Origin: Ancylobacter defluvii
Lineage (GTDB): Bacteria > Pseudomonadota > Alphaproteobacteria > Rhizobiales > Xanthobacteraceae
Reading direction: 5' to 3'
Length of the DNA: 64,000 nucleotides
Assembly: GCF_018390605.1 (NCBI RefSeq)
Contig: NZ_JAHBGD010000005.1
Coordinates: 682,001-746,000 of the forward strand
Translations under genes and position numbers: made by a program
Notes under the pieces: generated by a model
The model's input: only the letters and a program-made list of their open reading frames with translations
Database searches by the model: none
Told to the model about the DNA's origin: nothing
Shown here: piece by piece, positions 7,687-16,688 of the stretch
Numbering within the stretch: position 1 is the stretch's first letter
How the letters are laid out: every line of letters begins with the position of its first letter

Positions 7687-9012
7687 CTACCAGCCGATCG
7701 CCTTCGGCAGCCAGGTCGCCACCGCCGGGAACGTGAACACCAGCGCCACCGCCGCGAGTTGCAGCACGATGAAGGGAATGACGCCGCGATAAATATCGGC
7801 GGTCGCCACCTCGGGAGGAGCCACTCCGCGCAGATAGAACAGCGCCCAGCCGAAGGGCGGCGTCAGGAACGAGGTCTGGAGCACAGTGGCGATCAGCGCG
7901 GCCGCCCAGACGAGATCGACACCGGCCGCCTGCATCAGCGGCAGGAACATCGGCACGACGATGTAGCTGATTTCGATCCACTCGATGAAGAAGCCGAGCA
8001 CGAAGATGATCAGCAGCATGAAGATGAGGATGCCGTCCGTGCCACCCGGCACGAAAGCGAAGGCGTCGTGCACCAGCCGCTCGCCGCCGAGACCGCGGAA
8101 GGCCAGCGCGAACACCTGCGAGCAGATCAGCACGAAAAACATCATCGCGGTGATGCGCGCGGTGGACTGCACGGTGTCGACCAGAGTCTTCCAGGTGAAG
8201 CGCCCGGCGATGGAGGCGACGAGGATCGAGCCGAGCGCGCCCATGCTGGCGGCTTCGGTCGGCGCGGCAATGCCGCCGATGATCGAGCCGAGCACCACAA
8301 GCACAAGCCCGACGGGCGGAAGGCCGACCTTAAGCGCCTTCATCCAGAGTTCGCGGCGCGGCATGGCACGGCGTTCTTCCAGCGGAATGGCAGGCACCTT
8401 CTCGGGCGAGATGATGCCGACCACGATCATGTAGATGCAGAAGATGACGGTAAGCAGCAGGCCGGGCATCAGGGCGGCGGCGAACAGCGTGCCGACCGAT
8501 TCGCCGAGAATATCCGCCAGCAGGATCAGGATCGTGCTCGGCGGGATGAGCTGGCCGAGCGTTCCCGACGCGCAGATCGCGCCGCAGGACAGGCTCTTGT
8601 CATAGCCGCGGCGCAGCAGCGTCGGCAGGGTCAGCAGGCCGAGCGTGACGATGGTGGCACCGACGATACCGGTGGTGGCGCCCATCAGCATGCCGACCAG
8701 CACGATTCCAAGCCCCATGCCGCCGCGCAATCCGCCCGACAGATGGCCGATCACTTCCATCAGTTCGTCGGCGAGGCGTGATTTCTCAAGCATCACGCCC
8801 ATGAACACGAAGAGCGGGATGGCGATCAGCGTGTAATTTGCGGTGACGCCATAGATGCGGGCGGGCAGCAGGCCGAACAGGCTGGTGCCGAAGCCGAGCC
8901 AGCCGAAGAAGAAGCCGCTGATCGCGAGGGTAAGCGCCACCGGCACGCCGATGAACAGCATGACGAAGAACGACGCGATGCACGCGATCGCCAGGATTTC
9001 GTTATAGGGCAT
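7687..9012 (-). CDS. dctM: TRAP transporter large permease (DctM family), second system
   Basis: The 441-residue large membrane subunit of a second TRAP transporter. Hydrophobic segments run through the whole length. Signatures are PLFVFMGVMLEKSRLADELM, GATTGIVGATIVTLGLLTLP, GTLGQLIPPSTILI and FLTPPFGWALFYLRGVAP. The long insert and FIEWIEISYIVVPMFLPLM resemble the FcbT3/YiaN-like branch with a large fourth block. It overlaps the small permease gene by 11 bp. It should form a sodium-coupled importer with the DctQ and DctP proteins upstream. It is not a recent copy of the 2745-4049 gene. Confidence 0.9.
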   Translation of the reverse strand: MPYNEILAIACIASFFVMLFIGVPVALTLAISGFFFGWLGFGTSLFGLLPARIYGVTANYTLIAIPLFVFMGVMLEKSRLADELMEVIGHLSGGLRGGMGLGIVLVGMLMGATTGIVGATIVTLGLLTLPTLLRRGYDKSLSCGAICASGTLGQLIPPSTILILLADILGESVGTLFAAALMPGLLLTVIFCIYMIVVGIISPEKVPAIPLEERRAMPRRELWMKALKVGLPPVGLVLVVLGSIIGGIAAPTEAASMGALGSILVASIAGRFTWKTLVDTVQSTARITAMMFFVLICSQVFALAFRGLGGERLVHDAFAFVPGGTDGILIFMLLIIFVLGFFIEWIEISYIVVPMFLPLMQAAGVDLVWAAALIATVLQTSFLTPPFGWALFYLRGVAPPEVATADIYRGVIPFIVLQLAAVALVFTFPAVATWLPKAIGW

Positions 9013-9547
9013 CGGGCGTCACTCGTGCGGAAGGTTCGCCCTTGCCGCCAAGAAAGGGCTGGATCGCGCGCAGCGTCGCGGCGAGGCTCTGAAGCAGCAG
9101 CAGCATGAAGCCGGCCGGGATCATCGCCTTGAGGATGAAGCGGTAAGGCAGGCCGCCGGGGTCGGGCGAGCCTTCGCCGATCCGGTAGGATTGCATCATG
9201 TAGGGCCAGGAAAGCCGGACGATGATGACCGCCAGCGCCACCACGGCCAGAGCCGAGAAGAGGTCGATGATGTTTCGCACGCCAGCGGGGAAGCGGGCAT
9301 AGACGATGTCTACCCGCACATGGCCTTCATGCTTGATCGTATAGGCGATGCACAGCAGCGTGAGCGGCGACATCAGGTGCCACTCCAGCTCCTGCATCGC
9401 GACCGAGCCGGTGTGGAACAGATAGCGCAGCAGTACATTGCCGGCCATGACGAGGACGAGCGCGAAGCCCGTCCACGCCGCGACCCAGCCGCACACCTCG
9501 ACGATCGCATCGAGGCGTGCGGCCCATTTTTCCAGTGTGGCGGCCAT
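9002..9547 (-). CDS. dctQ: TRAP transporter small permease (DctQ family), second system
   Basis: A 181-residue small permease with four hydrophobic stretches. The motif MQELEWHLMSPLTLLCIAYTIKHEGHVRVDIVY is the DctQ core, the dicarboxylate/2-oxoacid TRAP version of 'v.e.....lf...f.G.a....g.HvrvD'. It begins 2 bp after the dctP stop and overlaps the large permease by 11 bp, so the three transport genes are translationally coupled. Confidence 0.87.
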   Translation of the reverse strand: MAATLEKWAARLDAIVEVCGWVAAWTGFALVLVMAGNVLLRYLFHTGSVAMQELEWHLMSPLTLLCIAYTIKHEGHVRVDIVYARFPAGVRNIIDLFSALAVVALAVIIVRLSWPYMMQSYRIGEGSPDPGGLPYRFILKAMIPAGFMLLLLQSLAATLRAIQPFLGGKGEPSARVTPDAL

Positions 9548-9549
9548 GA

Positions 9550-10638
9550 TCAGGTGCGAATCTGGGTCTGGTATACCGCTTCAGACAGGCCGGCCCACTG
9601 ACTGTGCTTGGCTGCGAAGTCCGTGAAGCTGTCATAGACTGTCTTCACCTTCGGATCGGCCGCCGCCATGTCGGCCAGCGTCTTCTTGGTGATCTCCCGC
9701 AGCTTTTCCACCACCGGCGCCGGCAGCGGCCCGGCAATGACACCCTGATTCTTGACGAGATCGGTCATCGCCTCGCCATTGGTCGCCTCGCACCAAGTGT
9801 GGCTCAGCACATTGCAGGCAGCGGCGGCGGCACGCACGATTTCCTTGAGGTCGTCCGGCAGGCTGTCCCAGGCGACCTTGTTCACCACAAGTTCGGTAAC
9901 GTTGTTCGGTTCGTGCCAGCCAGTGGTGTAATAATACTTCGCCGCCTTCTGCAGGCCGAGGCGACGATCCTGATAGGGGCCGACGAACTCGGCCGCGTCG
10001 ATCACGCCGCGCTCCAGCGCCGGGAAGATTTCGCCACCGGGCAGCAGCTTCACGTCGACGCCGAGTTGGGCGTAGACCTTTCCGGCGAGGCCGGGGATGC
10101 GCATCTTCAGGCCCTTGAAGTCCTCGACCTTCTCGATCGGCTTGCGGAACCAGCCGGACATCTGCACACCGGTATTGCCGAGCGGCATGGGCACGAGATT
10201 GAAGGGCTCGTACAGGTCTTCCCAGAGCTTGAGGCCGCCGCCGTGATAGATCCAGGCGTTCTGGCCTTGGAAATTGAGGCCGAAGGGCACGCAGGTGAAG
10301 AACTGCGCGGCCGGCACCTTGCCGGCCCAGAAATAGGAGTTCGCCGCGTTCATCTCGACAGTACCGGAGGAGACGGCGTCGAAGCCTTCCAGCGCCGGGA
10401 TCAGTTCGCCGGCGGCGAAATGCTGGATGTTGAGCCGCCCGCCCGACATCTTGCCGACCAGTTCGCAGAAATAGGTCGGGCTGCCGGGGCCAGCCACATA
10501 GAAGGGCGCACCGGGGCCATAGGCATTGGTCATCTTCCAGTTGAACGTCTGCTGCGCCCGGGCCACGTGTGGCGCGGCGATGGTGGCGACAGCCGCCGTG
10601 CCGGCAAGGCCGGCTCCAAGAAATCCACGACGATCCAT
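9550..10638 (-). CDS. dctP: TRAP transporter substrate-binding protein (DctP/TakP-like), second system
   Basis: A 362-residue periplasmic receptor and first gene of the second TRAP operon. The N-terminus MDRRGFLGAGLAGTAAVAT...HVARA is a twin-arginine signal ending in ARA-QQ. The mature part has GPGAPFYVAGPG, the DctP helix VEDFKGLKMRIPGLAGKVYAQLG and GVIDAAEFVGPYQDRRLGLQKAAKYYY, typical of the TakP/2-oxoacid and lactate-type subfamily. The start at 10638 is chosen because GAGGGATCGAA lies just upstream; an in-frame start at 10734 would add 32 residues before the Tat motif. It is divergent from the AraC-amidase gene. Confidence 0.88.
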   Translation of the reverse strand: MDRRGFLGAGLAGTAAVATIAAPHVARAQQTFNWKMTNAYGPGAPFYVAGPGSPTYFCELVGKMSGGRLNIQHFAAGELIPALEGFDAVSSGTVEMNAANSYFWAGKVPAAQFFTCVPFGLNFQGQNAWIYHGGGLKLWEDLYEPFNLVPMPLGNTGVQMSGWFRKPIEKVEDFKGLKMRIPGLAGKVYAQLGVDVKLLPGGEIFPALERGVIDAAEFVGPYQDRRLGLQKAAKYYYTTGWHEPNNVTELVVNKVAWDSLPDDLKEIVRAAAAACNVLSHTWCEATNGEAMTDLVKNQGVIAGPLPAPVVEKLREITKKTLADMAAADPKVKTVYDSFTDFAAKHSQWAGLSEAVYQTQIRT

Positions 10639-10709
10639 TTCGATCCCTCTGATTATGTGCGCCCGAGCGATTGTTCCCCTGGCGATGCGTAGTCGGACTA
10701 TCCGGTTTA

Positions 10710-10724
10710 TGCCGCAGTGCGGCA
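10710..10724. promoter_or_regulatory. Inverted repeat TGCCGCA-G-TGCGGCA in a divergent promoter region
   Basis: Seven-base arms are perfectly symmetric about one base in the 278-bp space between dctP (minus) and the AraC-amidase gene (plus). A second, weaker pair (TGCC...GGCA) follows at about 10726-10742. It could be an operator for either operon. AraC proteins usually bind direct repeats, so the binder is uncertain. Confidence 0.35.
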
Positions 10725-10916
10725 ATGCCTCCAAAAGGGCAGTCGAGCAGAAGAACGAATGAAAAAGAGAAGATAATTCGGAGATTTAATTATAAAATTC
10801 AATTGGTTGATCGATTTTGCCGTGGAATAGGGCAACGCAGCGGTTCTGGCGCGAGACAAGTTTTTGTGCGCCAATCGTCAAAGGGCTTCGCGGCCCACAT
10901 CGCTAGCCTCCTGTTG

Positions 10917-13256
10917 ATGAAGATCCAAGCCATGAGCCGAACTGTTCCCGTCTCGATCAACGCCTTTCCCGCAAGCAAGCAGGAAGCCGCGTGGCGCGAG
11001 ACGCTTGCCACGCTTTCGCTCGTCGACCAGTGGCCGAAGGATGTCGCGTTTCATTTCGGCGAGATTTCCATCAAGCGCTCGCCGACGCTCGCCACGCTCG
11101 CTCTGTTGCGCTCGACGGCGCAGGGCCTGAAGACCCATGTCGCCGATGCCGACTGCGTTCTCGTCGGTTTCGTGCATTATGGACGCGGTCATCTCACCGA
11201 TACGGGCCGGCGCGCATTTGAATTCGCGGATGGCGATCTGTGGGTCTGCGACCCGCTGGCCTCGGGCACCATTCAGTTTCGGAATGATTTCGAGTTGCTG
11301 CTGCTGCAGGTGCCGCGAGAAAGGCTGGCCGGGCGTATTGGCCGGGGTGCGGGCGTGCCGACCATCGTGCTTGGTGAATCCGTTTCGGCCGCCGCCGCGC
11401 GGCCGATGATGCGGGCATTGGCTGCTAATTTCGCGATGATGGAGCATGGCGACCTTATCGCCGCCGAGACGGCGATAACCGAACTGGTGCTGTCGGCGCT
11501 ACTGGCCGAGGCGCGCCCGGAGGAAGACAACGCTACCCAGGTGCAGGTCGCCCATCTCGCCCGCGTCTGCGCGCAGATCGAAGCACGCCTGTGCGAACCG
11601 GAGCTTTCGGTCGCCGACATCGCGAAGGCGGAGGGACTGTCGCCGCGCTATGTGCAGCGCCTGTTCGAAGGGCAGGACCGCGCTTTCTCCGACTATGTGC
11701 GCCACCGCCGGCTGGAGCATTGCCGGCTGGATCTGATCAACCCGCAATACGCCGACCGCAGCATCGCCGAGATCGGCTATCGCTGGGGGTTTACCGATCA
11801 GGCGCATTTCAGCCGTGTGTTCAGCGCGGCCTATGGCATCTCGCCACGCGAGTTCCGCAAGTCGAGCAGCGGCTCGGTGGAAACGCGCTGGACCCGTGGC
11901 CGGCCGGTTCATAGCGGCGTCCGGCCCCAGCGGCCGGCGCTTTCTGCCTCACCCGCACCGAGCGAGGCGGAGAGTGCCCCGCCGGCGATCCCCGTCACGC
12001 CGGCGCCTCCCGAACCCGGCCGCCACCATCTTCCGGTCTCGCGCGAGACGGTGCATTGGGGCTTTCTCAGCCGCTCCATTCCCCCAGTGCTGCGGGTGCG
12101 CTCCGGCGCGGTCATCACCGTGGAGACGCTTACCCAGCACGCCTATGACGACCATGAGCGGATGATAAAGGGCGATGCCGGCGCCGAGAGCGTGTTCCGC
12201 TGGAGTAGGGACTACAAGGCGGTCGATCGGCGCGGGGCCGGGCCGATGAATGCCAGCATCTTCGGGCGCGGCGCCGGCGAGGGGTTCGGCGTGCATATCT
12301 GCACCGGGCCGATCTTCGTTCATGGTGCCGAACCGGGCGACGTGCTGGAGGTCCAGATCCTCGACCTCAAGCCGCGCCCCTGCGCCAATCCGGCCTATGA
12401 GGGGCAGGCCTTTGGCAGCAATGCCGCCTCCGCCTGGGGCTTTCACCATGACGACCTGCTGGACGAGCCGCGCAAGCGCGAGGTCGTCACCATCTATCGC
12501 ACCGACGCGGCCGGAGAGAGCGGCTACGCCGAGGCCGTCTATTCCTTCCGCTGGGCGCCGCAGACCGATCCGTTCGGTGTGGTGCATGAGACGATCGACT
12601 ATCCCGGCATCCCGGTCGACCACGCGAAGCTGGTCGAGCGTCACGGCGTGCTGAACGGCGTGCGCGTCCCCGTACGCCCGCATTTCGGGTTCATCGCCGT
12701 GGCGCCGCGTGAAACCGACATCGTCGATTCCGTGCCTCCCGGCTATTTCGGCGGCAACATTGACAATTGGAGGGCCGGCAAGGGCTCATCGACCTATCTT
12801 CCGGTGACCGTGCCGGGGGCGCTCCTCTCGCTCGGCGACCCGCATCTGGCGCAGGGCGACGGCGAGATCAGCGGTACGGCGCTGGAATGCTCGCTGACCG
12901 GAGAGATTCGTCTGGTGCTGCACAAGCGGGGCGAAACGGAAAAGCTCTTTCTCAACGGGCTCAACGCCCCGCTGATCGAGACCGAAGACGCCTGGTTGCT
13001 GCACGGCTTCAGCTATACGAACTATCTGCGCGAACTTGGCCGCAACGCGCAATCCGAGGTGTTCAAGCGCTCGTCGCTGAGCCGGGCGCTGCGGAGCGCC
13101 ATGCGCGAGACCCGTAAATTCCTGATGGGGCACTATGGCCTCGATGAGGACGAGGCCATCTCGCTGATGTCGGTGGCGGTCGATTTCGGCGTGACGCAAG
13201 TCGCCGACGGCAATTGGGGCGTCCACGCAAAGGTCAATAAGGGCATCTTTCCCTAG
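10917..13256 (+). CDS. AraC-family regulator fused to acetamidase/formamidase
   Basis: One uninterrupted reading frame of about 779 residues with two complete parts. Residues ~40-200 resemble the AraC-binding-like sensor domain. Residues ~224-318 are an AraC DNA-binding domain with both HTH motifs (LSVADIAKAEGLSPRYVQRLF; RSIAEIGYRWGFTDQAHFSRVF...GISPREFR). A Pro/Ala-rich linker (~320-372) leads to residues ~374-779, a full-length acetamidase/formamidase (FmdA/AmdA) domain opening with SRETVHWGFLSRSIPP and containing GPIFVHGAEPGDVLEVQILD and PHFGFIAVAP. The enzyme would release ammonia from formamide, acetamide or a related small amide. Start candidates are ATGs at 10917 and 10932; neither has a strong Shine-Dalgarno. 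It is divergent from the TRAP-GGT operon, which it may regulate. Confidence 0.85.
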   Translation: MKIQAMSRTVPVSINAFPASKQEAAWRETLATLSLVDQWPKDVAFHFGEISIKRSPTLATLALLRSTAQGLKTHVADADCVLVGFVHYGRGHLTDTGRRAFEFADGDLWVCDPLASGTIQFRNDFELLLLQVPRERLAGRIGRGAGVPTIVLGESVSAAAARPMMRALAANFAMMEHGDLIAAETAITELVLSALLAEARPEEDNATQVQVAHLARVCAQIEARLCEPELSVADIAKAEGLSPRYVQRLFEGQDRAFSDYVRHRRLEHCRLDLINPQYADRSIAEIGYRWGFTDQAHFSRVFSAAYGISPREFRKSSSGSVETRWTRGRPVHSGVRPQRPALSASPAPSEAESAPPAIPVTPAPPEPGRHHLPVSRETVHWGFLSRSIPPVLRVRSGAVITVETLTQHAYDDHERMIKGDAGAESVFRWSRDYKAVDRRGAGPMNASIFGRGAGEGFGVHICTGPIFVHGAEPGDVLEVQILDLKPRPCANPAYEGQAFGSNAASAWGFHHDDLLDEPRKREVVTIYRTDAAGESGYAEAVYSFRWAPQTDPFGVVHETIDYPGIPVDHAKLVERHGVLNGVRVPVRPHFGFIAVAPRETDIVDSVPPGYFGGNIDNWRAGKGSSTYLPVTVPGALLSLGDPHLAQGDGEISGTALECSLTGEIRLVLHKRGETEKLFLNGLNAPLIETEDAWLLHGFSYTNYLRELGRNAQSEVFKRSSLSRALRSAMRETRKFLMGHYGLDEDEAISLMSVAVDFGVTQVADGNWGVHAKVNKGIFP

Positions 13257-13746
13257 AGATTCGCGGGTTCGCTTGCGGTTCACCGGAAGCGGACATTCGA
13301 GATGTCGCTTAGGGGGCCTCATCCGTCATGGGGCTATGGCGAGCACATGGTTCTTTTCCTGGTCGCTCGCGGACCGCCATTAATTATTTGAATTCACTTA
13401 TATAAAATGAACGCTGCCGGATGCGCTGCCGACGGCGGACGCGGCTGGCTGTGCGGGCTCACGCCATTCGACGGCCATTTCCGCGGCAGTCGCCCGGAAG
13501 GGCGTGGAGCGACGCCCGGTGGCGCTGACGATCACCGCCTCCGGGGATGAGGCGGACAGCGCCAGGATGATGACCGGGACCGGCGAGCGGCGAGCGCGCG
13601 ACGCCGCCATCCGCGGGGTGTTCGCCATTTTCCCCGGCACCGGCGCCGGTACCGGAACGGGTTTCAACCCCGGCATTGTTCCGGTGAATCGGCTATGTCG
13701 GAACGTGGTCGAGATCGGCCGTGAGGTTGCGAGGGAGAGAGGGGAC
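13257..13746. other. 490-bp intergenic region, no gene recognised
   Basis: An AT-rich segment at about 13378-13411 (TTAATTATTTGAATTC, then TTATATAAAA) stands out in otherwise GC-rich sequence and is the best promoter candidate for the FAD oxidase downstream. Open frames exist on both strands between 13398 and 13805, but they show no family match that I trust and overlap the start of the next gene. Confidence 0.4.
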
Positions 13747-15171
13747 ATGTCCGACGAGATGCTGAACAGCCTGCGCGACGCGCTTGGCGACGCCGGCGTG
13801 CTCACCGATCCCGAGCGGCTCGCGACCTATCTGGTCGATCAGCGCGATCTGGTGAAGGGCCGCACCCCGGCCGTGCTGCGTCCCGCGACCACCGAGCAGG
13901 TGATGGCGATCATGCGCCTCGCCACCCGGCACCGTGTCGGCATCGTGCCGCAGGCCGGCAATACCAGCTATTGTGCCGGCGCGACGCCGGACCGTTCGGG
14001 CACCCAGTTCGTGCTCAGCCTCGAGCGCCTCGACAAGATCCGCTCGGTCGATCCGCTCGACGCCGCGCTGTCGGTCGATTCCGGCGTCATCCTCAAGCAC
14101 GCGCAGGAGGCGGCCGAAAGGGCAGGGCTGTTCCTGCCGCTGAGCCTCGGCTCGGAGGGAAGCTGCCGCATCGGCGGCGTCATCGGCACCAATGCCGGCG
14201 GCCTTTCGGTGCTGCGCTACGGCATGACGCGCGACCTGGTCCTCGGCCTGGAGATCGTGCTGCCGGACGGCACGCTGGTCTCGGACATGAAGAGGCTGCG
14301 CAAGAACAATACCGGCTACGACATCAGGCAAAACTTCATCGGCGCCGAAGGCACGCTCGGTGTCGTCACCGGGGCGGTGCTCAAGCTCATTCCCACGCCG
14401 AGCCGCCGGGCGACCGCGTGGATCGAACTGGCGCCGGACGTGCCGCTGCCGGACATGCTGGCGCTGGTGCGCCGCGAGACCAGCGAGCTGGTCTCGTCCT
14501 TCGAGTTCATCACCGCGCGTTCGCTGGCGCTGGTGAGGGATCCGGGCGGACGCCTCAAGAGCGGCAGCGGCGGCGTCATCCTCATCGAGCTGTCATCCTC
14601 CTCCCGGCACCTGCCGATCGACGAGGTGCTGGAAGGTACCATGGGCGAGGTGGTGGAGAAGGGGTGGGCCGAGGACATCATTATCGCGCAGACCGAGGCC
14701 CAGCGGGCGGATATGTGGCAGATCCGCGAGACCATCCCCGAGGGCGAGAAGCGGGCCGGCGGTTCGGTGAAGCACGACATTTCCGTGCCGTTCAGCCGGA
14801 CGGTGGATTTCCTGAAACAGGGCGGCGCCGCCGTGGCCGCCTATGACCCGCGCCTCGAATTGTCGGTCTACGGCCATGTCGGCGACGGCAATCTCCACTA
14901 CAACATCATGGTGCCCGCCGGCGAAGAGCGCCTCGCCTTCACCGATCGGATCGGCCGAGAACTGGCGCCGACGCTGTACGACATCGCGGCGGAGATGGGC
15001 GGCACCTTCAGTGCCGAGCATGGCGTTGGACGGTTCAAGCGGGCGCTGTTGCAGCACTATGCCGATCCCGGCCGCTACCGTGTGCTGCGCGGCATCAAGG
15101 GGCTGTTCGATCCGCACGGCGTCATGAACCCCGGCGCCATGGTGGATCCCGCGGAAGGGTTGCCGTCCTAG
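13747..15171 (+). CDS. FAD-linked oxidase (glycolate oxidase GlcD / D-2-hydroxyacid dehydrogenase type)
   Basis: A 474-residue flavoprotein of the VAO/PCMH superfamily, probably oxidising a D-2-hydroxyacid such as glycolate, D-lactate or D-2-hydroxyglutarate. The FAD-binding domain (~1-220) has RPATTEQVMAIMRLATRHRVGIVPQAGNTSYCAGA, SLGSEGSCRIGGVIGTNAGG and RKNNTGYDIRQNFIGAEGTLGVVT. The C-terminal cap contains GHVGDGNLHYNIMVP and FSAEHGVGRFKR, with the His residues that hold the substrate or metal in this family. The ATG at 13747 follows GAGGGAGAGAGGGGAC. It is a monocistronic-looking gene followed by a strong hairpin. Its exact substrate is not visible. Confidence 0.88.
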   Translation: MSDEMLNSLRDALGDAGVLTDPERLATYLVDQRDLVKGRTPAVLRPATTEQVMAIMRLATRHRVGIVPQAGNTSYCAGATPDRSGTQFVLSLERLDKIRSVDPLDAALSVDSGVILKHAQEAAERAGLFLPLSLGSEGSCRIGGVIGTNAGGLSVLRYGMTRDLVLGLEIVLPDGTLVSDMKRLRKNNTGYDIRQNFIGAEGTLGVVTGAVLKLIPTPSRRATAWIELAPDVPLPDMLALVRRETSELVSSFEFITARSLALVRDPGGRLKSGSGGVILIELSSSSRHLPIDEVLEGTMGEVVEKGWAEDIIIAQTEAQRADMWQIRETIPEGEKRAGGSVKHDISVPFSRTVDFLKQGGAAVAAYDPRLELSVYGHVGDGNLHYNIMVPAGEERLAFTDRIGRELAPTLYDIAAEMGGTFSAEHGVGRFKRALLQHYADPGRYRVLRGIKGLFDPHGVMNPGAMVDPAEGLPS

Positions 15172-15191
15172 ACTGCCGGTATAGGCTCCGG

Positions 15192-15213
15192 GGCGAGCGC
15201 CGCCGCGCTCGCC
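15192..15213. terminator. GC-rich hairpin after the FAD oxidase gene
   Basis: Perfect 9-bp stem GGCGAGCGC/GCGCTCGCC with a 4-nt loop, 20 bp after the stop codon at 15171. There is no T-tract, so it may be a Rho-assisted terminator or a 3' stabilising structure. Confidence 0.5.
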
Positions 15214-15243
15214 TGCCGTGCCTGGAATGCGCAGGGAAGTCCG

Positions 15244-15375
15244 ATGATCGAAACGATGTCGCTGATCTTGATTGCCGTGTTGGCGGTGCCGCTCATCGCC
15301 CTGGCGGCGGTGCTGCTTTATCTGCTGCTCATCGGCGTCGGCGGTGTCTGGTGGGCGCTGAAAGGCAATGACTGA
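15244..15375 (+). CDS. Small single-span membrane protein, 43 residues
   Basis: An ATG at 15244 preceded by AGGGAAGTCCG opens a 43-residue frame starting MIETMSLILIAVLAVPLIAL and ending WWALKGND. Residues 6-36 are almost entirely hydrophobic, giving one long membrane helix with a short polar C-terminus. I recognise no family. The good ribosome binding site and membrane-peptide composition argue for expression; its small size makes it uncertain. It lies between a likely terminator and a convergent gene. Confidence 0.45.
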   Translation: MIETMSLILIAVLAVPLIALAAVLLYLLLIGVGGVWWALKGND

Positions 15376-15384
15376 TCCGTCGAG

Positions 15385-15786
15385 CTATTCGACCGAGGCG
15401 AGGCAGGGGTCGAGCATGACGTGGTGGGCGTCCACCCGGCTATAGCCGCCGCCAAACACCACGACGTCGCCGCGCACCCGCCCATTGATGCCGTAGGTGA
15501 CGCACATCACCTGTATGTCGGCCGGCTCGCACATCAGCAGATAGGCCATGACACCATCGAAATGCACCCCGGTCAGCTTCCCCTTGATGCCGAGGGTGAT
15601 CCGATCGTCGGTCTTGGGCGCCCGGTCCGCCCAATGCCTCAAGGTCTCGCAGGTGGCCAGCGTCTCCGGATACGCCTCGCCGAGGCCGAACGGGCCGGCG
15701 GGATCGCAACATTCCTCTTCTGCCGATGACGAAGGCTGCGCCGCGAGCAGGAAAGCCGCAGCGAGCAATATCGGGCCGGCGAACAT
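15385..15786 (-). CDS. Small exported cysteine-rich protein, unknown function
   Basis: About 133 residues with a clear signal peptide (MFAGPILLAAAFLLAAQPSSSA) and then EEECCDP. The mature part has six cysteines (CC, TCET, LMCEP, MCVTYG, DPCLAS), suggesting disulfides in the periplasm or outside. The ATG at 15795 lies directly against GGAG, so the ATG at 15786, spaced nine bases from GGAG, is the likelier start. I do not recognise the family; it is a hypothetical exported protein. Confidence 0.6.
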   Translation of the reverse strand: MFAGPILLAAAFLLAAQPSSSAEEECCDPAGPFGLGEAYPETLATCETLRHWADRAPKTDDRITLGIKGKLTGVHFDGVMAYLLMCEPADIQVMCVTYGINGRVRGDVVVFGGGYSRVDAHHVMLDPCLASVE

Positions 15787-15795
15787 GCGCGTCAT

Positions 15796-16133
15796 CTCCG
15801 GCGGAAGCCGCTACTGCCGGGTCAGGGACCAGCAGGCCACGACCTTGGCAAGCTTGGCGCCGCCCAAGGTAGGGGTGGCGATGAGGAGCGATCCGAGCGC
15901 GTTCATGCGTTTCCCATCCCTGTTCCAGACGATGCCGGACGAATTGCCGGCTCATCGACATTTGAGCATGGCGACCCGAAGCCGGGGAGGTATCCACTGC
16001 CGCGTGGATTGGTACGGATGACGGATCCGGCCAGACGGCGGACATGTGCCACCGCCGCGGTGATGGATCTATTCTTTTAGGCGGCTTATCGTTTTATCGA
16101 TGGCCAGCGCGATGGTCGCCGACCTCGGTGGGA
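15796..16133. other. 338-bp region with one doubtful 31-codon frame
   Basis: On the minus strand 15906-15811 a 31-residue frame begins MNALGSLLIATPTLGGAKLA after a weak GGGA ribosome site. It might be a small peptide or a trailer of the exported-protein transcript. Otherwise I see no gene, RNA or repeat here. Confidence 0.25.
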
Positions 16134-16529
16134 CTAGCCGCCATATTCGGCGTCGGTGACCTTCTCCATCCAGTCGACCGCCTTGCCGTCGAGCCGCTCC
16201 TGGATGGCGATGTGGGTCATCGCCATCGTAGGGGAGGCGCCGTGCCAGTGTTTCTCGCCGGGAGGGAACCAGACGACATCGCCGGCGCGGATCTCTTCCA
16301 CCGGGCCGTCCTTGCGCTGCACCCGGCCGACGCCGGCGGTTACGATGAGGGTCTGGCCGAGCGGATGCGTGTGCCATGCCGTCCGGGCGCCGGGCTCGAA
16401 GGTGACGGATGCGCCGGCCACGCGCGCGGGATCCTCGGCGGAGAAAAGCGGATCGATCCGCACGGTCCCGGTGAACCAGTCTTCCGGACCCTTGCCGGAC
16501 GGCTGCGAGCCAAGTCGCTTGATATCCAT
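16134..16529 (-). CDS. Cupin-domain protein
   Basis: A 131-residue single cupin barrel, begun at the ATG at 16529 ([19 protein letters not shown]); another ATG lies one codon earlier. The metal-binding motifs are present: motif 1 [20 protein letters not shown] (two His plus Gln in place of Glu) and motif 2 around [14 protein letters not shown]. The WFTGTVRID opening and HxHPxGQ pattern match the cupins found beside carboxymuconolactone decarboxylase-like proteins, one of which is a hydroxynitrile lyase. The reaction here is not known. It follows the hydrolase gene on the same strand after ~160 bp and may be the last gene of that long operon. Confidence 0.8.
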   Translation of the reverse strand: MDIKRLGSQPSGKGPEDWFTGTVRIDPLFSAEDPARVAGASVTFEPGARTAWHTHPLGQTLIVTAGVGRVQRKDGPVEEIRAGDVVWFPPGEKHWHGASPTMAMTHIAIQERLDGKAVDWMEKVTDAEYGG

Positions 16530-16688
16530 CATGCACCTCGCGCAATGCGACGCCACCGCCGCACCGCTCCTTTCCAGCGTCAGTGTAGCCGCTTGCGGTC
16601 GATCTGGTGAACTCCCTCAGTGCGTGTGGACTTATCGGCTGATTTCTTGAGCGGCGATCGCCGGCGGCGCGGCGGCGGGCGGTTCCCT

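Noticed and set aside
13398-13805. Minus-strand frame with a segment (EAVIVSATGRRSTPF) faintly like a thiolase N-terminus
   Set aside because: The similarity is too short, no continuation into thiolase blocks is present, and it overlaps the start of the FAD oxidase.
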